Counted from the stretch's first letter, positions 27,505 through 37,653 are shown. The stretch is 64,000 nt of DNA from Phycisphaeraceae bacterium (GCA_015709595.1 CP054178.1:1989205-2053204); one strand, 5' to 3'. A program made the numbers and translations. The notes: a model not told the origin generated them from the sequence alone.

Positions 27505-27936
27505 CTAGATGAGCAGGCGCGTGGCGCGCACGATGGGCGCGTGCAGGCAGCCGGCGTGACTCGTCTCGCGGATCAGGCGAGATGCCGCCGGCGACTGGGG
27601 CGGCGACGCGACAAGCACCCAGGCCGGCAGGCAGGAGGCGTCGGCCTTGACCAGCCGGGGGGCGTCGATGGCGCCATCCGCCCGCATGGGTTCATGCGGC
27701 AGATCGACATTCAGGCAGCCGTTGCAGTCATCGTGACAGGGCGTGGCGCAGGCCAGCGAGACCACCGGGGCCGCGACCTCGCGGGGGCAGCACGCTTCGT
27801 GGCCGGTCGTCGCCGTTCCGACGTGGCACGATTCCGCCTGCGGGATGCACAGGACGCCGCCGGGATGCAGCATCACCGCCACCGCTCGCATCGAGAGCGT
27901 CGTGAGCAGCAGGATGGCCGCGAGTGTCCTGCTCAT
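27505..27936 (-). CDS. Small Cys-rich exported protein
   Basis: 143 residues with a signal-like start (SRTLAAILLLTTLSMRAVAV). Ten cysteines are spread over the mature part, with motifs such as CHVGTATTGHEACC, CATPCHDDCNGCL and a late CLPAW. There is no family I recognise. Cysteines with nearby histidines suggest metal binding or a disulfide-rich fold. It lies on the same strand, 134 bases before the TolC-like gene, and a metal-linked role together with the efflux system is inference only. Confidence 0.6.
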   Translation of the reverse strand: MSRTLAAILLLTTLSMRAVAVMLHPGGVLCIPQAESCHVGTATTGHEACCPREVAAPVVSLACATPCHDDCNGCLNVDLPHEPMRADGAIDAPRLVKADASCLPAWVLVASPPQSPAASRLIRETSHAGCLHAPIVRATRLLI

Positions 27937-28176
27937 GGTCCTTCAATGATACATCGGATGACGAGGTCGGGTTATTCCGTGTCGGGGTCTTCGGGCACGT
28001 GATGGACCAGCGAGGGGCTTGATGGATGGGACAGGCGGTCCCATCACCGACGGCCTTCATTGACTTTATCGGCGGTTCTTACACGGTTGTGACTCAGAAG
28101 AGGCGGTTTCGGTCGTAATGATGGTGGATGCCGCGCCTTCGTGGCTGGTTGTCGGTTTCTCCGCAGGAGAGGTGTC

Positions 28177-31100
28177 ATGGCGACTTCCCCGAGTCGATTG
28201 GTCATCGTTCTGGCGGCCTTGCTTTCGTTTTTGTTCTGCGCACAAGTGCTTGCAGCACAAGAGTTTCAGGATTCCGCCGAGATCATCCATCTGCGCCAGA
28301 CGATGCGTCAGGGCGATCTGGAGCAGGCCGTGACGGCCGCCGACGCCGCTCTTGCCGCCCGTGTGCGCGAGCAGGATGAGGCCCTGCATCTCAAGGCGAC
28401 CGCCCTGTTCCACCTCGGTCGATTCGCGGATGTGGTCGCCGCTTGTGATGAGCTCCTGACCACACACCCCCGGTCGACGTGGATGCGAAAATCGCTGTTC
28501 CTCAAGGCCCAGGCGCTGACGCAGCTGCGCCGCCACGAGGAGGCGGAGCGTCTCTATGAGCAGGAGGCCGAGCGGCTGCTTTCCGCCTCGCGCAAGGAAG
28601 AGATCGCCGCGATTCTCACGCGGTTCGCCGATGACCTGGCGATTGATCCCGACGCCAACGACCCCGGCGCGCCGCCTGCCGACCGGGCGAAGTCCATCAA
28701 ACTGTATCGGCGCGTGCTGGGCATGGAGATCGGCCGGGGGCTGCGCGACGAGGTGCTCTTCAAACTCGCCTCCACGCAGTACGACGCGTCGGACTTCGGC
28801 GGCGCGGTCAACTCGCTGCACCAGTATCTTGACGAGTTCGATCCCCAGTGGGCCGGTCCGGTCGGCTCGGTCCAGCGGGCGCGGGGTCAGAAGCGGGAGA
28901 ATCCACCCCCGGCCGGCGCGCACGTGCTGGAAGCACGCTATGTCCTCGGCAAGTCGCTCCTGGCGTCGGGCGCCAACGCCAACGCGCGTCAGGAGTTCGA
29001 GGATCTTCTCTCACTCGCACGTGCGGTAGAGGTCGAGAAGGTCGGCGACGTGGACTCAACCACCTTCCTCGCCAACGTCTCGTGGCAGATCGTGCGCACC
29101 CACGACCTGGCGCAGGCGACGGGCGATGACCTGGAGCGCGGGCTCAAGGCGGCGCGGGAGTTCCTGGCGGTCTACCCGGCCCACCCCTACGGCGTCGAGG
29201 CGGCGTGGCTGATCCCCCTTGCCCTGCAGCGCCACGGGCGGCTCGATGACGCCTGCAGGGGGTACGAGGCGTTCATCACCAGGACCAGCCACCGCCTGCC
29301 GGACGGCGCGGCGGCGACCGACGTGCTGCCCCGGCATGGCAAATCGCCGGCGCAGCTTCAATCGGAGTGGGAGCAGCAGGCCACCTTCCTGCTGGGCGAG
29401 ATCCGCCTGCAGCAGCGGCAGTTTGAACCGGCGTCGCAGTGGTATCAGCAGTATGTCACGCGATTCCCCAACGGGCCCCGGTGGTCCGACGCCCAGCGAC
29501 GGCTGATCGATGTGGAGTATCAGGTGGCGCTGGACCGCATCGAGAAGCGTCAGTACGCCGAGGCCGAGGAACTGCTTGGAGCGTTCCTGTCTCGGCATCC
29601 GCTGGATGACCGCGCGCCCCAGGCGGTGTTCATCATCGGCCAGATGCACGCGACGGAAGGCGATCGACTTCACGCCATCGACTCGGTCGGACCGATCGGC
29701 GTCGACGCCGGGCCCGATGACACAACCTCGCGCGCCGCGGCCCGAGCCGAGTACCAGCGGGCCATCGCGGAGTGGGGACGGCTGGTCAGCAAGTATCCGG
29801 AACGCGAGGAGTCCGGCCTGGCGCTCTACCGCACGGGCGTGCTGCTGGAGGAGAAACTGGGCGACCTGGAGGGCGCACTGGACGCCTACCGCCGGCTGAC
29901 GTGGAGTTCGTGGGTCGGCGAGGCCCGCGCCCGCATCGCGCGCATGACTGAGAAGCAACTCACCCTCGCCACGCCGCGCACCTGGCGCACCACCGAAAAG
30001 CCGATGGTTTCGCTGCGTACCCGCAACATCGAGAAGGTGACAGTGCGCCAGTACTTCCTCGACGCCGAGGCGTACTTCCGCAAGACGCACTCCACCACGG
30101 GCGTGGAAGCCCTGGACATCGCGCTCATCGAGCCGGATCGCACCTGGGAGGTCGCCATCGACGGCTACGCCAAGTACCGCCCGCTGGAGCGTCTGATCGA
30201 GGTTCCCTTCGACGGTTCAAGGCCGGGCGTGTGCGTGATCAACGTGTCCGAGGAGGACTTCGAGGCCACCACGCTGGTGATTCGTTCGGATATCGACTTC
30301 GTGGTGCGCGGCGGTCGGCGCGAGGCGATTGTCTTCGCCCAGAACATGGTGACAGGCAGGCCCGTCGAGCAGGCGCGGGTGCTGCTCTCGGACGGGTCGC
30401 GCGTCTTCGCCTCGGGCGAAACCGGCGCGGACGGCGTGTGGCTGGCGAGGCACGACGACCTGGGCGGGGTGCAGGATCTGCGCGTGTTCGCCGCGCGGGA
30501 GGGGCACATTGCGTCCAACGCGCTTGATCTGCGAAATCTGCGCGTCGCCAGCGGGCTTTCGCCGCGCGGCTTCATTCACACCAGTCAGCCGGCGTACAGG
30601 CCGGGGCAGGTGGTGCAGGCGCGGGGTGTGATCCGCGAGGTGCGCGACGGCGCCTACCACGCGCCGCACGGCGCCGAGTGGGTGGTGGCCGTCATGGATT
30701 CCGCCGGACGGCTCATCCACGAGCAGGTGGTCACGCTGTCGAAGTTCGGCTCCTTCAGCATCGAGGCGCCCATCAGCCCCGCTGCGCCGGTGGGGGAGTA
30801 CACCATCACCGCTCGTCAGAAGGAAAAGGGCGAGTGGACGGCCTCCGTCGCCTTCCAGGTGCAGCAGTTCCAGTTGCCCAAGGTGCTTCTGAGCGCGGAG
30901 ATCGACAAGCCCGTGGCGTACCGGGGCGACATGGTCACCGCGACGTTCGTCGCCCGCTACCCGTGGGGTGAACCGGCGAGCGATCGGCCCATCACGATCC
31001 ATCTGCCCGACGGCCGGGTTCTGGCCGATCGAACGAATGCCGAAGGCCGGGCGAGCGTGCGCTTCGACACGACGGGGATGAGCGGCGACCGCGCGCTCGT

Positions 31101-34100
31101 GTTCCAGGCCACGCTGGATGGCGAGAACGTCGCCGCGTCGGGGTACGTCATGATGGCGACGTATGGATTCCGCATGGCGGTGAAGCCGCGCGTCGAGGAA
31201 AGCGTCATCGGCGAGCCGTTCGACGTTTCGATCGAAACGGTCTCGCCGGACGGCAAGCCGATGAGCCGATCGGGCACGCTCTTCGTGCTGCGGCGCGTGA
31301 CGCCGCCGGTGAACCCGGTGCTGGCGGGCGTGCCGTGGCTGAGCCCGCCGGGCATCGTGCCGGCGGAGATCACGGTGGAGGAGCATCGCTTCACCACCGA
31401 CGCCGCCACCGGCAAGGCCACGGTGCGGCTGTCGGTCCGGGAGGCCGGTGAGCACGTGCTGCGCGCCTCCGGCGAGGACCAGTTCAGGCAGATGGTGACG
31501 ACGGAGGCGTCGATCCGCGTCGCCGGGTCGGATGATGCAACCCGTCTGCGCTTCTTCGCGGAGTCCGACGCGATGTCGGCGGGTGGTTCGCCCGTGGTGC
31601 GGCTGCACAGCATGATCGACAAGGGGCTGGCCCTGCTGACGTGGGAGGGTGAGTCCATTCTGTCCTACCGCGTCGTGCCCGTGCAGGCCGGGCACAACGA
31701 GGTGCGTTTCGATGTCGGCCACGACCTCTACCCCAACTTCGCACTGACCGCCAGCGTGATGGATGGAGCGCGGCTGCACTCGGCGCGCAAGACCTTCACG
31801 GTGGAGCGCGGGCTGCGCGTGAAGGTGCAGCCGAAGCTGGGCATGTACCCCCCCGGATCGACGGGACAGGTGGAGATCACGGTCACCGATCAACAGGGGC
31901 GTCCCGTGGAGGCGGAACTGGCCATGGCGCTGTTGGATGAGACGCTGCTGGCGGTGCATCCCGACGGCACGCCGCCGATTCAGGCCTTCTTCCAGAGCGG
32001 GGTCACGCGATTCGCGGACTTCCGCGCGGCGTCAAGCAACGGTTTCCGCTACGACGCGATCACCACGCGGGTCATCAAGGCGTACCTCGAGGAGGCCGAC
32101 CGCCTTGTGCAGACGGAGCGACGACAGGAGGAGCTGGCGCGCGCGGGGGAGTCGCTGGAAGCGCTCAAGAGCGCGGCGCCGGCCGCCCCGCCAGCGGGAC
32201 GGCCCGCGCGAGGCGGCGTCACGGGCGGCGGCTCCGGCGCCCCCGGAGCCCCCGGCGCCGCGGATGTGCTGCTCGTCGGTCGGGCGTCTGACGCGCGCCT
32301 GGGAGAGCGAGAGGCCAGCCGTCTCCTGCGGCTCGATGTCAACGCGGAAGGCGGACCACCGATGATCGGCGGGTTCGCGGGCGCCGACGATGCCGGCGGC
32401 ATCGTCGCGCGACGCGACGTGGACGCCGCCGGCTGGTGGAATCCCTCGATCATCACGGACGCGCAGGGCATGGCGGTGATCGACTTGGCGCTGCCGGAGC
32501 GCGCCTCGTCGTGGCGGCTCATCGCCCGAGGCGTCACCGTCGAGACGCTGGTGGGCGAGGCGACCGGCCAGATCGTCACGCGCAAGGATTTCTTCGTGGA
32601 GATCAAGACGCCCCGTGCCGTGCGTGAGGGCGATCGTCCGCGCGTGCTGGCCCGCGTCCACAACCTGACCGAGTACGCCGGTCGCGTGGAACTGACGATG
32701 ACCGTCGCCAGCGGGACGCGCACCATCGCGGAGCAGCGACGGTCGATCGAGATCACCAAGGGACAGGGGGGCGAGGCGCTCTTCGAGCCGTTCGAGACTC
32801 CCGCGGCCGGCGAGTTGGAGATCACGGTGGCCGCCCGCGCCGGGGCGCATGGTGACGCGGTCAGGCGAGCGCTCGCCGTGCTTCCGTGGGGCGTGGAGTA
32901 CGCCTCGCACGGAGGCGGCGTGACCACGGGTAGCACCTCGGTGGCAGTGACCTTGCCGCCGGGGCTGCCGTACGCCTCGCGCTGGCTGATGGTGCAGGTC
33001 GGCCCTGATCTGGATCGCATGCTGCTCGACCTGGTGCTGGGCGGATCGTTCACACCCGCGCCTCGTCGTGAGGCGGAGCATGCGGGCGTGGCGTTTCCGC
33101 GATCCATGCCGATCTGGGGCGGCTTCGAGGGCTCTGAACTGCTCGCCGCCATCGCCGGTCTGGAGTACGCGCGGGCGGTGGAGGCGCCGGCAACGGACCT
33201 CGACCGACTGAACGCCCGCGTGCGCGCCCTGGTGGGGGCTGTGGTGGTCAGTCAGCAGGGCGACGGCGGCTGGGCGCTCACGCCCGGCGCCAGTTCCGAC
33301 TGGTACGCCAGCAGCATCACGTACTGGGCGCTGTCGCGGGCGATGCGCGCGGGCGTGACGGTGCATCTCGACACGCTGGCCAGAGCCGAGGCGTACCTGC
33401 TCTCCGCCTACCAGCGCTCCGAGGCGGCTGACAACGAGTCGAAGGCCGTCATCCTGCACGCTCTTTCCGCAGGCGGCAAGGCGGACTTCAACCTCGCCAA
33501 CGCGCTCTACCGCGAGCGGCAGACCCTGCCCCCGATGGCGCAGGCCTACGCGGCGCTCGTCTTCGCCAATCTCGACCGGCTGGAAATCGCGGCGGAGATT
33601 CTTCAGTTGATCGAGGCCTCGGGGCGGACGGTCGCCGAGCAGGGGCGCACGCTGCGATCGTGGTCGGCGCCCCGGGGACGTTATCCGTGGCTCCATCAGG
33701 AGGTGGAGACGACCGCCATCGTGCTGGCGGCGCTGATGCGCGTGAAGCCCGGCTCGCCGCAGGTGCATGAGGCGGCGCAGTTCCTGCTGCATCGGGCCGG
33801 GTGCGATGGACTCATGGGCGGGCGCGAGCGCGGCGTGGTGCTCAGCGCGCTGGGGGGCTACTTCCAGGCGGGCCGCTTCGCCTCCGATGATTATGTGCTC
33901 ACGGTGACCGTGAACGATCAGCCGGTCGGCACGATCGCGCGGCGAGGCGCGGGCGGTATGGTCACGATCGACGTGCCCGCGCAGGTCCTGCGCGACGGGG
34001 CCAACACCGTGCGCTTTGACCTCAACGGCCGGGGCCGGTACGCCTACGCGGCGACGTTGCGCGGGTTCTCGTCAGAGTTCCGCGACAACCCCGGCGCGGG

Positions 34101-36288
34101 GCTTCCGCAGGTGGAATCGCGTCGATATGTCCACGCGCCGCTCACCTATCGCAGCGCACCCATCAATGCGGCGAGTTCATCGCCCGTCAAGCGCATCGAG
34201 GTCGGGCAGCGCGTGGTGGTGCGCGTGGACATGCAGAACCTGCACAACCCGCAGCCGCTGGTGGTGGAGGAGCCGCTGCCCGCGGGCATGACCTACGTGG
34301 AGGGGTCGCTGTCGGGCGGCAGCGTCTCGCGCGTGGAGCAGCGCGACGGTCGGCTGGTGCTTCACCTGCCGGGCGGCGCGATGATGCCGGACTTCTCGTA
34401 CGAACTCGTCGGCTTCACCACGGGTGAGTACCGCGCGGCGCCCACGCAGGTGCGGGCGGCTCTGGACCCGTCGCGCCTGCGGCTGGGCAAGGTCGATGCG
34501 CTCAGCGTGCTTCCGCCGGGTGAGAAGTCGGATGACCCGTACCAGATCAACGATCATGAGCGGTTCGTGCTGGGCAGCGCGCTGTTCAACGACGGGCTGC
34601 TGGCGGAATCGCTGGAATATCTCTGGCCCCTCTTCGATCGACCGCAGAAGTACAGCGAGCGCGAGGTCGCCCGCATGCTGCTGTGGATTCACACCGTGGA
34701 GTATCTCTTCGACCCGGCCCGCGTGGTGAGCGCGTTCGAGATTCTCACCGTGCGCCACCCGGACCTGACGATTCCCTTCGACCGCATTCTCGCCGTGGGC
34801 CGGGCGTATCGGCATCTCGGCGAGTTCGAGCGCGCGGCGATCGTCTTCCGCGCCACCATCGACTCGAGCTTCCTCAACGATTCCATGGTCAGCGCGGTGC
34901 TCGAGGACGAGGGCCAGGTGCTCGATTCCATCGACTTCCAGGAGTCGCTCTGGTGGCAGTACCCCGACACGCCGGAGGTGGCGGCGAGCGCCTTCGCGCT
35001 GTCTCAGCAGTTGTACGCGCTGTCGCAGCGCGCTTCGGAGTTGGCAAAGGTCGCCCGACGCGTACGCGTGCCGGGACAGGCGGGGGCGAACGCCGCGGCC
35101 GATCGCCCCACGCGCGTCTCCCTGCTCACCGGGGCGGTGCGCCTGCTGTCGGACTTCCTGACGCGATACCCCGCCAGCCCGCTGGCGGATGACGCCGCCT
35201 TCAGCATGGCCAACGCCTTCCTGGATCTCAGGGACTACGACGCCGTGATCTCCCTCTCGCAGTCGTTCGCCAGGCGCTTCCGCGAAGGCGAGTTCGCGGG
35301 CGGATTCCAGTACATGACCGCGCTGGGTCACTTCTGGAAGCGGGATTACGAGCCGGCATTGGCCGCCGCGCGGGTGGTGGCCGACGGGGAGACCGCCGAC
35401 CGTGACTTCGCGCGGTACATCCTGGGGCAGATTCATCACGCCCAGGGACATCCGGCCCAGGCCATCGAGTGGTACAACCGGGTGCGAGCGCTGTACCCCG
35501 ACGCGGCGGAGGCCATCGACTACTTCGAGCGCAAGCGGCTCTCGCTTGATGAAGTGACCATCCGCAGGCCGGGCGAGAAGGTGGAGCTTCCCATCCGCTA
35601 CCGCAACATCCGCGAGGCGGACGTGCAGGTCTACCGCGTGGACCTGATGAAGCTGTATCTGCGCGAGAAGAACCTCAGCCAGATCACGCAGGTCAACCTG
35701 GCGGGCATCGAACCGATGGTCTCGACGCGCCTGTCGCTTGGCGACGGCCGGGACTACCTGGACAAGGAGCGCGTGACGCCGCTGGAGCTGAAGGACGAAG
35801 GGGCGTACCTGGTCATCTGCCGGGGAGACGATCTCTTCGCCAGCGGACTGGTGCTCATCACGCCGCTGCGCATCGAGGCGCAGGAGGACGCCCAGTCGGG
35901 CCGCGCCCGCATCAACGTGATCGACGACGTGAAAGGGAACCGTCCCGCGGGGGTCCACGTGAAGGCCATCGGCAGCGCGGACAGCGAGTTCCGCTCCGGC
36001 GAGACCGACCTGCGCGGCGTGTTCATCGCCGACGGACTGCGCGGGCGCGTCACCGCCATCGCGCGGGACGAGTCGGCGCGGTACGCCTTCTTCCGCGGCG
36101 AGACGTGGCTCGGCGCGCCGGAGGATCGCGGTCGCGTCCCCGTGCAGCCAGCGCCGCAGCCCCAGAGCGTTGATTATCAGGGCAACCTGCGACTGCAGAA
36201 CGACGCCCTGCAGCGTCAGAACCAGATGGAGTGGGACCAGCTCCGTCGCCAGCAGCCCGCTGGCGTGGAGGTGCAGCGGGCCAAGTGA
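28177..36288 (+). CDS. Giant TPR and alpha-2-macroglobulin-like exported protein, thioester motif absent
   Basis: 2703 residues with a signal peptide (VIVLAALLSFLFCAQVLA) and ribosome site AGGAGAGG. Residues ~35-590 are TPR-like helices. From ~590 follow macroglobulin MG domains, with the MG2 hallmark PAYRPGQVVQARG near 806. A Gly/Pro/Ala-rich bait-like stretch occurs near 1340-1375. The A2M core appears at ~1410-1480 (GWWNPSIITDAQGMAVIDLA, ASSWRLIARGVT). An alpha-alpha toroid region lies near 1640-1900. The thioester CGEQ is missing; the expected position reads SMPIWGGFEGSELLAA. A second TPR-rich part (~2120-2450) and an MG-like end follow. Bacterial A2Ms trap proteases in the periplasm; without the thioester, trapping must be non-covalent. 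Nothing comparable adjoins it. Confidence 0.82.
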   Translation: MATSPSRLVIVLAALLSFLFCAQVLAAQEFQDSAEIIHLRQTMRQGDLEQAVTAADAALAARVREQDEALHLKATALFHLGRFADVVAACDELLTTHPRSTWMRKSLFLKAQALTQLRRHEEAERLYEQEAERLLSASRKEEIAAILTRFADDLAIDPDANDPGAPPADRAKSIKLYRRVLGMEIGRGLRDEVLFKLASTQYDASDFGGAVNSLHQYLDEFDPQWAGPVGSVQRARGQKRENPPPAGAHVLEARYVLGKSLLASGANANARQEFEDLLSLARAVEVEKVGDVDSTTFLANVSWQIVRTHDLAQATGDDLERGLKAAREFLAVYPAHPYGVEAAWLIPLALQRHGRLDDACRGYEAFITRTSHRLPDGAAATDVLPRHGKSPAQLQSEWEQQATFLLGEIRLQQRQFEPASQWYQQYVTRFPNGPRWSDAQRRLIDVEYQVALDRIEKRQYAEAEELLGAFLSRHPLDDRAPQAVFIIGQMHATEGDRLHAIDSVGPIGVDAGPDDTTSRAAARAEYQRAIAEWGRLVSKYPEREESGLALYRTGVLLEEKLGDLEGALDAYRRLTWSSWVGEARARIARMTEKQLTLATPRTWRTTEKPMVSLRTRNIEKVTVRQYFLDAEAYFRKTHSTTGVEALDIALIEPDRTWEVAIDGYAKYRPLERLIEVPFDGSRPGVCVINVSEEDFEATTLVIRSDIDFVVRGGRREAIVFAQNMVTGRPVEQARVLLSDGSRVFASGETGADGVWLARHDDLGGVQDLRVFAAREGHIASNALDLRNLRVASGLSPRGFIHTSQPAYRPGQVVQARGVIREVRDGAYHAPHGAEWVVAVMDSAGRLIHEQVVTLSKFGSFSIEAPISPAAPVGEYTITARQKEKGEWTASVAFQVQQFQLPKVLLSAEIDKPVAYRGDMVTATFVARYPWGEPASDRPITIHLPDGRVLADRTNAEGRASVRFDTTGMSGDRALVFQATLDGENVAASGYVMMATYGFRMAVKPRVEESVIGEPFDVSIETVSPDGKPMSRSGTLFVLRRVTPPVNPVLAGVPWLSPPGIVPAEITVEEHRFTTDAATGKATVRLSVREAGEHVLRASGEDQFRQMVTTEASIRVAGSDDATRLRFFAESDAMSAGGSPVVRLHSMIDKGLALLTWEGESILSYRVVPVQAGHNEVRFDVGHDLYPNFALTASVMDGARLHSARKTFTVERGLRVKVQPKLGMYPPGSTGQVEITVTDQQGRPVEAELAMALLDETLLAVHPDGTPPIQAFFQSGVTRFADFRAASSNGFRYDAITTRVIKAYLEEADRLVQTERRQEELARAGESLEALKSAAPAAPPAGRPARGGVTGGGSGAPGAPGAADVLLVGRASDARLGEREASRLLRLDVNAEGGPPMIGGFAGADDAGGIVARRDVDAAGWWNPSIITDAQGMAVIDLALPERASSWRLIARGVTVETLVGEATGQIVTRKDFFVEIKTPRAVREGDRPRVLARVHNLTEYAGRVELTMTVASGTRTIAEQRRSIEITKGQGGEALFEPFETPAAGELEITVAARAGAHGDAVRRALAVLPWGVEYASHGGGVTTGSTSVAVTLPPGLPYASRWLMVQVGPDLDRMLLDLVLGGSFTPAPRREAEHAGVAFPRSMPIWGGFEGSELLAAIAGLEYARAVEAPATDLDRLNARVRALVGAVVVSQQGDGGWALTPGASSDWYASSITYWALSRAMRAGVTVHLDTLARAEAYLLSAYQRSEAADNESKAVILHALSAGGKADFNLANALYRERQTLPPMAQAYAALVFANLDRLEIAAEILQLIEASGRTVAEQGRTLRSWSAPRGRYPWLHQEVETTAIVLAALMRVKPGSPQVHEAAQFLLHRAGCDGLMGGRERGVVLSALGGYFQAGRFASDDYVLTVTVNDQPVGTIARRGAGGMVTIDVPAQVLRDGANTVRFDLNGRGRYAYAATLRGFSSEFRDNPGAGLPQVESRRYVHAPLTYRSAPINAASSSPVKRIEVGQRVVVRVDMQNLHNPQPLVVEEPLPAGMTYVEGSLSGGSVSRVEQRDGRLVLHLPGGAMMPDFSYELVGFTTGEYRAAPTQVRAALDPSRLRLGKVDALSVLPPGEKSDDPYQINDHERFVLGSALFNDGLLAESLEYLWPLFDRPQKYSEREVARMLLWIHTVEYLFDPARVVSAFEILTVRHPDLTIPFDRILAVGRAYRHLGEFERAAIVFRATIDSSFLNDSMVSAVLEDEGQVLDSIDFQESLWWQYPDTPEVAASAFALSQQLYALSQRASELAKVARRVRVPGQAGANAAADRPTRVSLLTGAVRLLSDFLTRYPASPLADDAAFSMANAFLDLRDYDAVISLSQSFARRFREGEFAGGFQYMTALGHFWKRDYEPALAAARVVADGETADRDFARYILGQIHHAQGHPAQAIEWYNRVRALYPDAAEAIDYFERKRLSLDEVTIRRPGEKVELPIRYRNIREADVQVYRVDLMKLYLREKNLSQITQVNLAGIEPMVSTRLSLGDGRDYLDKERVTPLELKDEGAYLVICRGDDLFASGLVLITPLRIEAQEDAQSGRARINVIDDVKGNRPAGVHVKAIGSADSEFRSGETDLRGVFIADGLRGRVTAIARDESARYAFFRGETWLGAPEDRGRVPVQPAPQPQSVDYQGNLRLQNDALQRQNQMEWDQLRRQQPAGVEVQRAK

Positions 36289-36325
36289 TGGGCCGCGGTT
36301 CAGGGAGTCCACCGATTTGGCGTGT

Positions 36326-36344
36326 CACGGCTCTGAGAGCCGTG
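36326..36344. repeat. Perfect 9-bp palindrome after the macroglobulin gene
   Basis: CACGGCTCT and AGAGCCGTG flank a single G. It lies 38 bases after the stop with no U-run, so it is more likely a repeat than a terminator. Confidence 0.5.
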
Positions 36345-36437
36345 CGGGTGTCATCCCGCGTTCGAGTGGGCGGCGCCCTTCGGTGGAGCATCGAATCAGG
36401 ACTTGAACACAGGGCCCGCCTTGCACCGCCGGCACGC

Positions 36438-36460
36438 GCCACGGCCGAGACGGCCGTGGC
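36438..36460. repeat. Palindrome GCCACGGCC-GAGAC-GGCCGTGGC
   Basis: A perfect 9-bp stem with a 5-base loop in the 255-bp gap before the dehydratase gene. It resembles the GTGGCAC/GTGCCAC-type repeats at 3430-3550 and 44548-44572. Nothing else is recognisable in this gap. Confidence 0.55.
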
Positions 36461-36543
36461 ACACTGGGGTGCACGGAAGTGACTTCTGGCTGGCAGCCGG
36501 GGAAGATTGGCCACGCGGCGCATGCCGCGCTGGTGGGAGCACC

Positions 36544-37653
36544 ATGACCATCATCGAATCGGGCGTTTCGTTCACCGACATTCTCGCCGCGCGGGATCGC
36601 CTCGCGTCATACGCCCATCGCACGCCGGTGATGACCTGCCGCACCGTGGATGAGTTGGCGGGTCGTCGTGTGTTCTTCAAGTGCGAGAACTTCCAGCGCG
36701 TGGGAGCATTCAAGTTCCGGGGGGCGTGCAACGCGGTGATGAAACTGCCCCCGGAGATCGCGGCGCGGGGTGTGGTGACGCACTCGTCCGGCAACCACGC
36801 CCAGGCGCTGGCGCTGGCGGCGAGGTTGCGTGGAATCGCGGCGCACATCGTCATGCCGCGCACCGCGCCGGCCGTGAAGAAGCGGGCCGTGGCCGGCTAT
36901 GGCGCAATGATCTACGAGTGCGAACCGACGCTTGCCGCCCGCGAGTCCGCCGCGGCGGAGGTGATCGCCCGCACCGGGGCGACGCTGATTCATCCGTACG
37001 ACCACCCGGACGTGATCGCCGGGCAGGGGACGTGTGTGCTGGAGTTGATGGAGCAGGCATCGGCGCTTCAAGGCATCGAGGGACCGAGCCATCAAGGCAT
37101 CAAGAACATGAGCCGCGACCGTGAGGGAGCGTCTTTCCCCTCACCCCCGGCCCCTCTCCCGGGGGGCGAGGGGCGCGGGCTGGACGCCATCATCGCGCCG
37201 GTGGGCGGCGGGGGGCTGATGTCGGGCACGTGCCTCGCCGTCCGTGGGTGTCAGTCATCAACCACCACCCGCCAGCCGATCCGCCTCTTCGGCGCCGAGC
37301 CCGCCGGGGCGGATGACGCGGCGCGCTCGCTGGCGGCGGGGCGGCTGATCCCCCAGACCGGGCCGAGGACCATCGCCGACGGGCTGCTCACCTCGCTCAG
37401 CGAGCGGACGTTCGGCATCATCTCGACGCACCTGGAACGGATCTTCACGGTCACCGACGACGAGATCATCCGCGCCATGCGACTGGTGTGGGAGCGGATG
37501 AAGATCATCATCGAGCCGTCCAGCGCGGCGCCGGTGGCGGCGATCCTGTCGGAGGCGTTCCGGTCGCTCGACGGGATCGATTCGATCGGCGTGATCCTGT
37601 CGGGGGGGAACGTGGACCTGGATCATCTCCCATGGGCCGTGCCCCGATCGTGA
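36544..37653 (+). CDS. Threonine/serine dehydratase (PLP fold type II) with in-frame repeat insertion
   Basis: 369 residues; family members without a regulatory domain are ~320. The PLP lysine lies in FKCENFQRVGAFKFRGA near residue 57, followed by SSGNHAQALALAA, the phosphate loop APVGGGGLMSGT, and the C-terminal GVILSGGNVD. These fit catabolic threonine ammonia-lyase or serine racemase, which deaminate threonine or serine to 2-oxoacids. Residues ~177-210 (GIEGPSHQGIKNMSRDREGA and a Pro-rich tail) are encoded by repeat DNA and split the helix before the glycine loop. The frame is kept, so the enzyme may still work. Confidence 0.87.
   Translation: MTIIESGVSFTDILAARDRLASYAHRTPVMTCRTVDELAGRRVFFKCENFQRVGAFKFRGACNAVMKLPPEIAARGVVTHSSGNHAQALALAARLRGIAAHIVMPRTAPAVKKRAVAGYGAMIYECEPTLAARESAAAEVIARTGATLIHPYDHPDVIAGQGTCVLELMEQASALQGIEGPSHQGIKNMSRDREGASFPSPPAPLPGGEGRGLDAIIAPVGGGGLMSGTCLAVRGCQSSTTTRQPIRLFGAEPAGADDAARSLAAGRLIPQTGPRTIADGLLTSLSERTFGIISTHLERIFTVTDDEIIRAMRLVWERMKIIIEPSSAAPVAAILSEAFRSLDGIDSIGVILSGGNVDLDHLPWAVPRS
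37072..37178 (+). repeat. Composite repeat insertion inside the dehydratase gene
   Basis: Three repeat types sit end to end: an ATCGAGGGACCGAGCC / ATCAAGGCATCAAG stretch (37075-37104), AGCCGCGACCGTGAGGGAGC (37111-37130), and a reverse-oriented unit of the palindromic family seen at 1585-1716 (TCACCCCCGGCCCCTCTCCC, 37141-37160, and flanks). Total length keeps the reading frame. Confidence 0.75.

Noticed and set aside
36289-36543. A gene in the gap after the macroglobulin gene
   Set aside because: Frames here are short and dominated by palindromic repeats; no start with a ribosome site.
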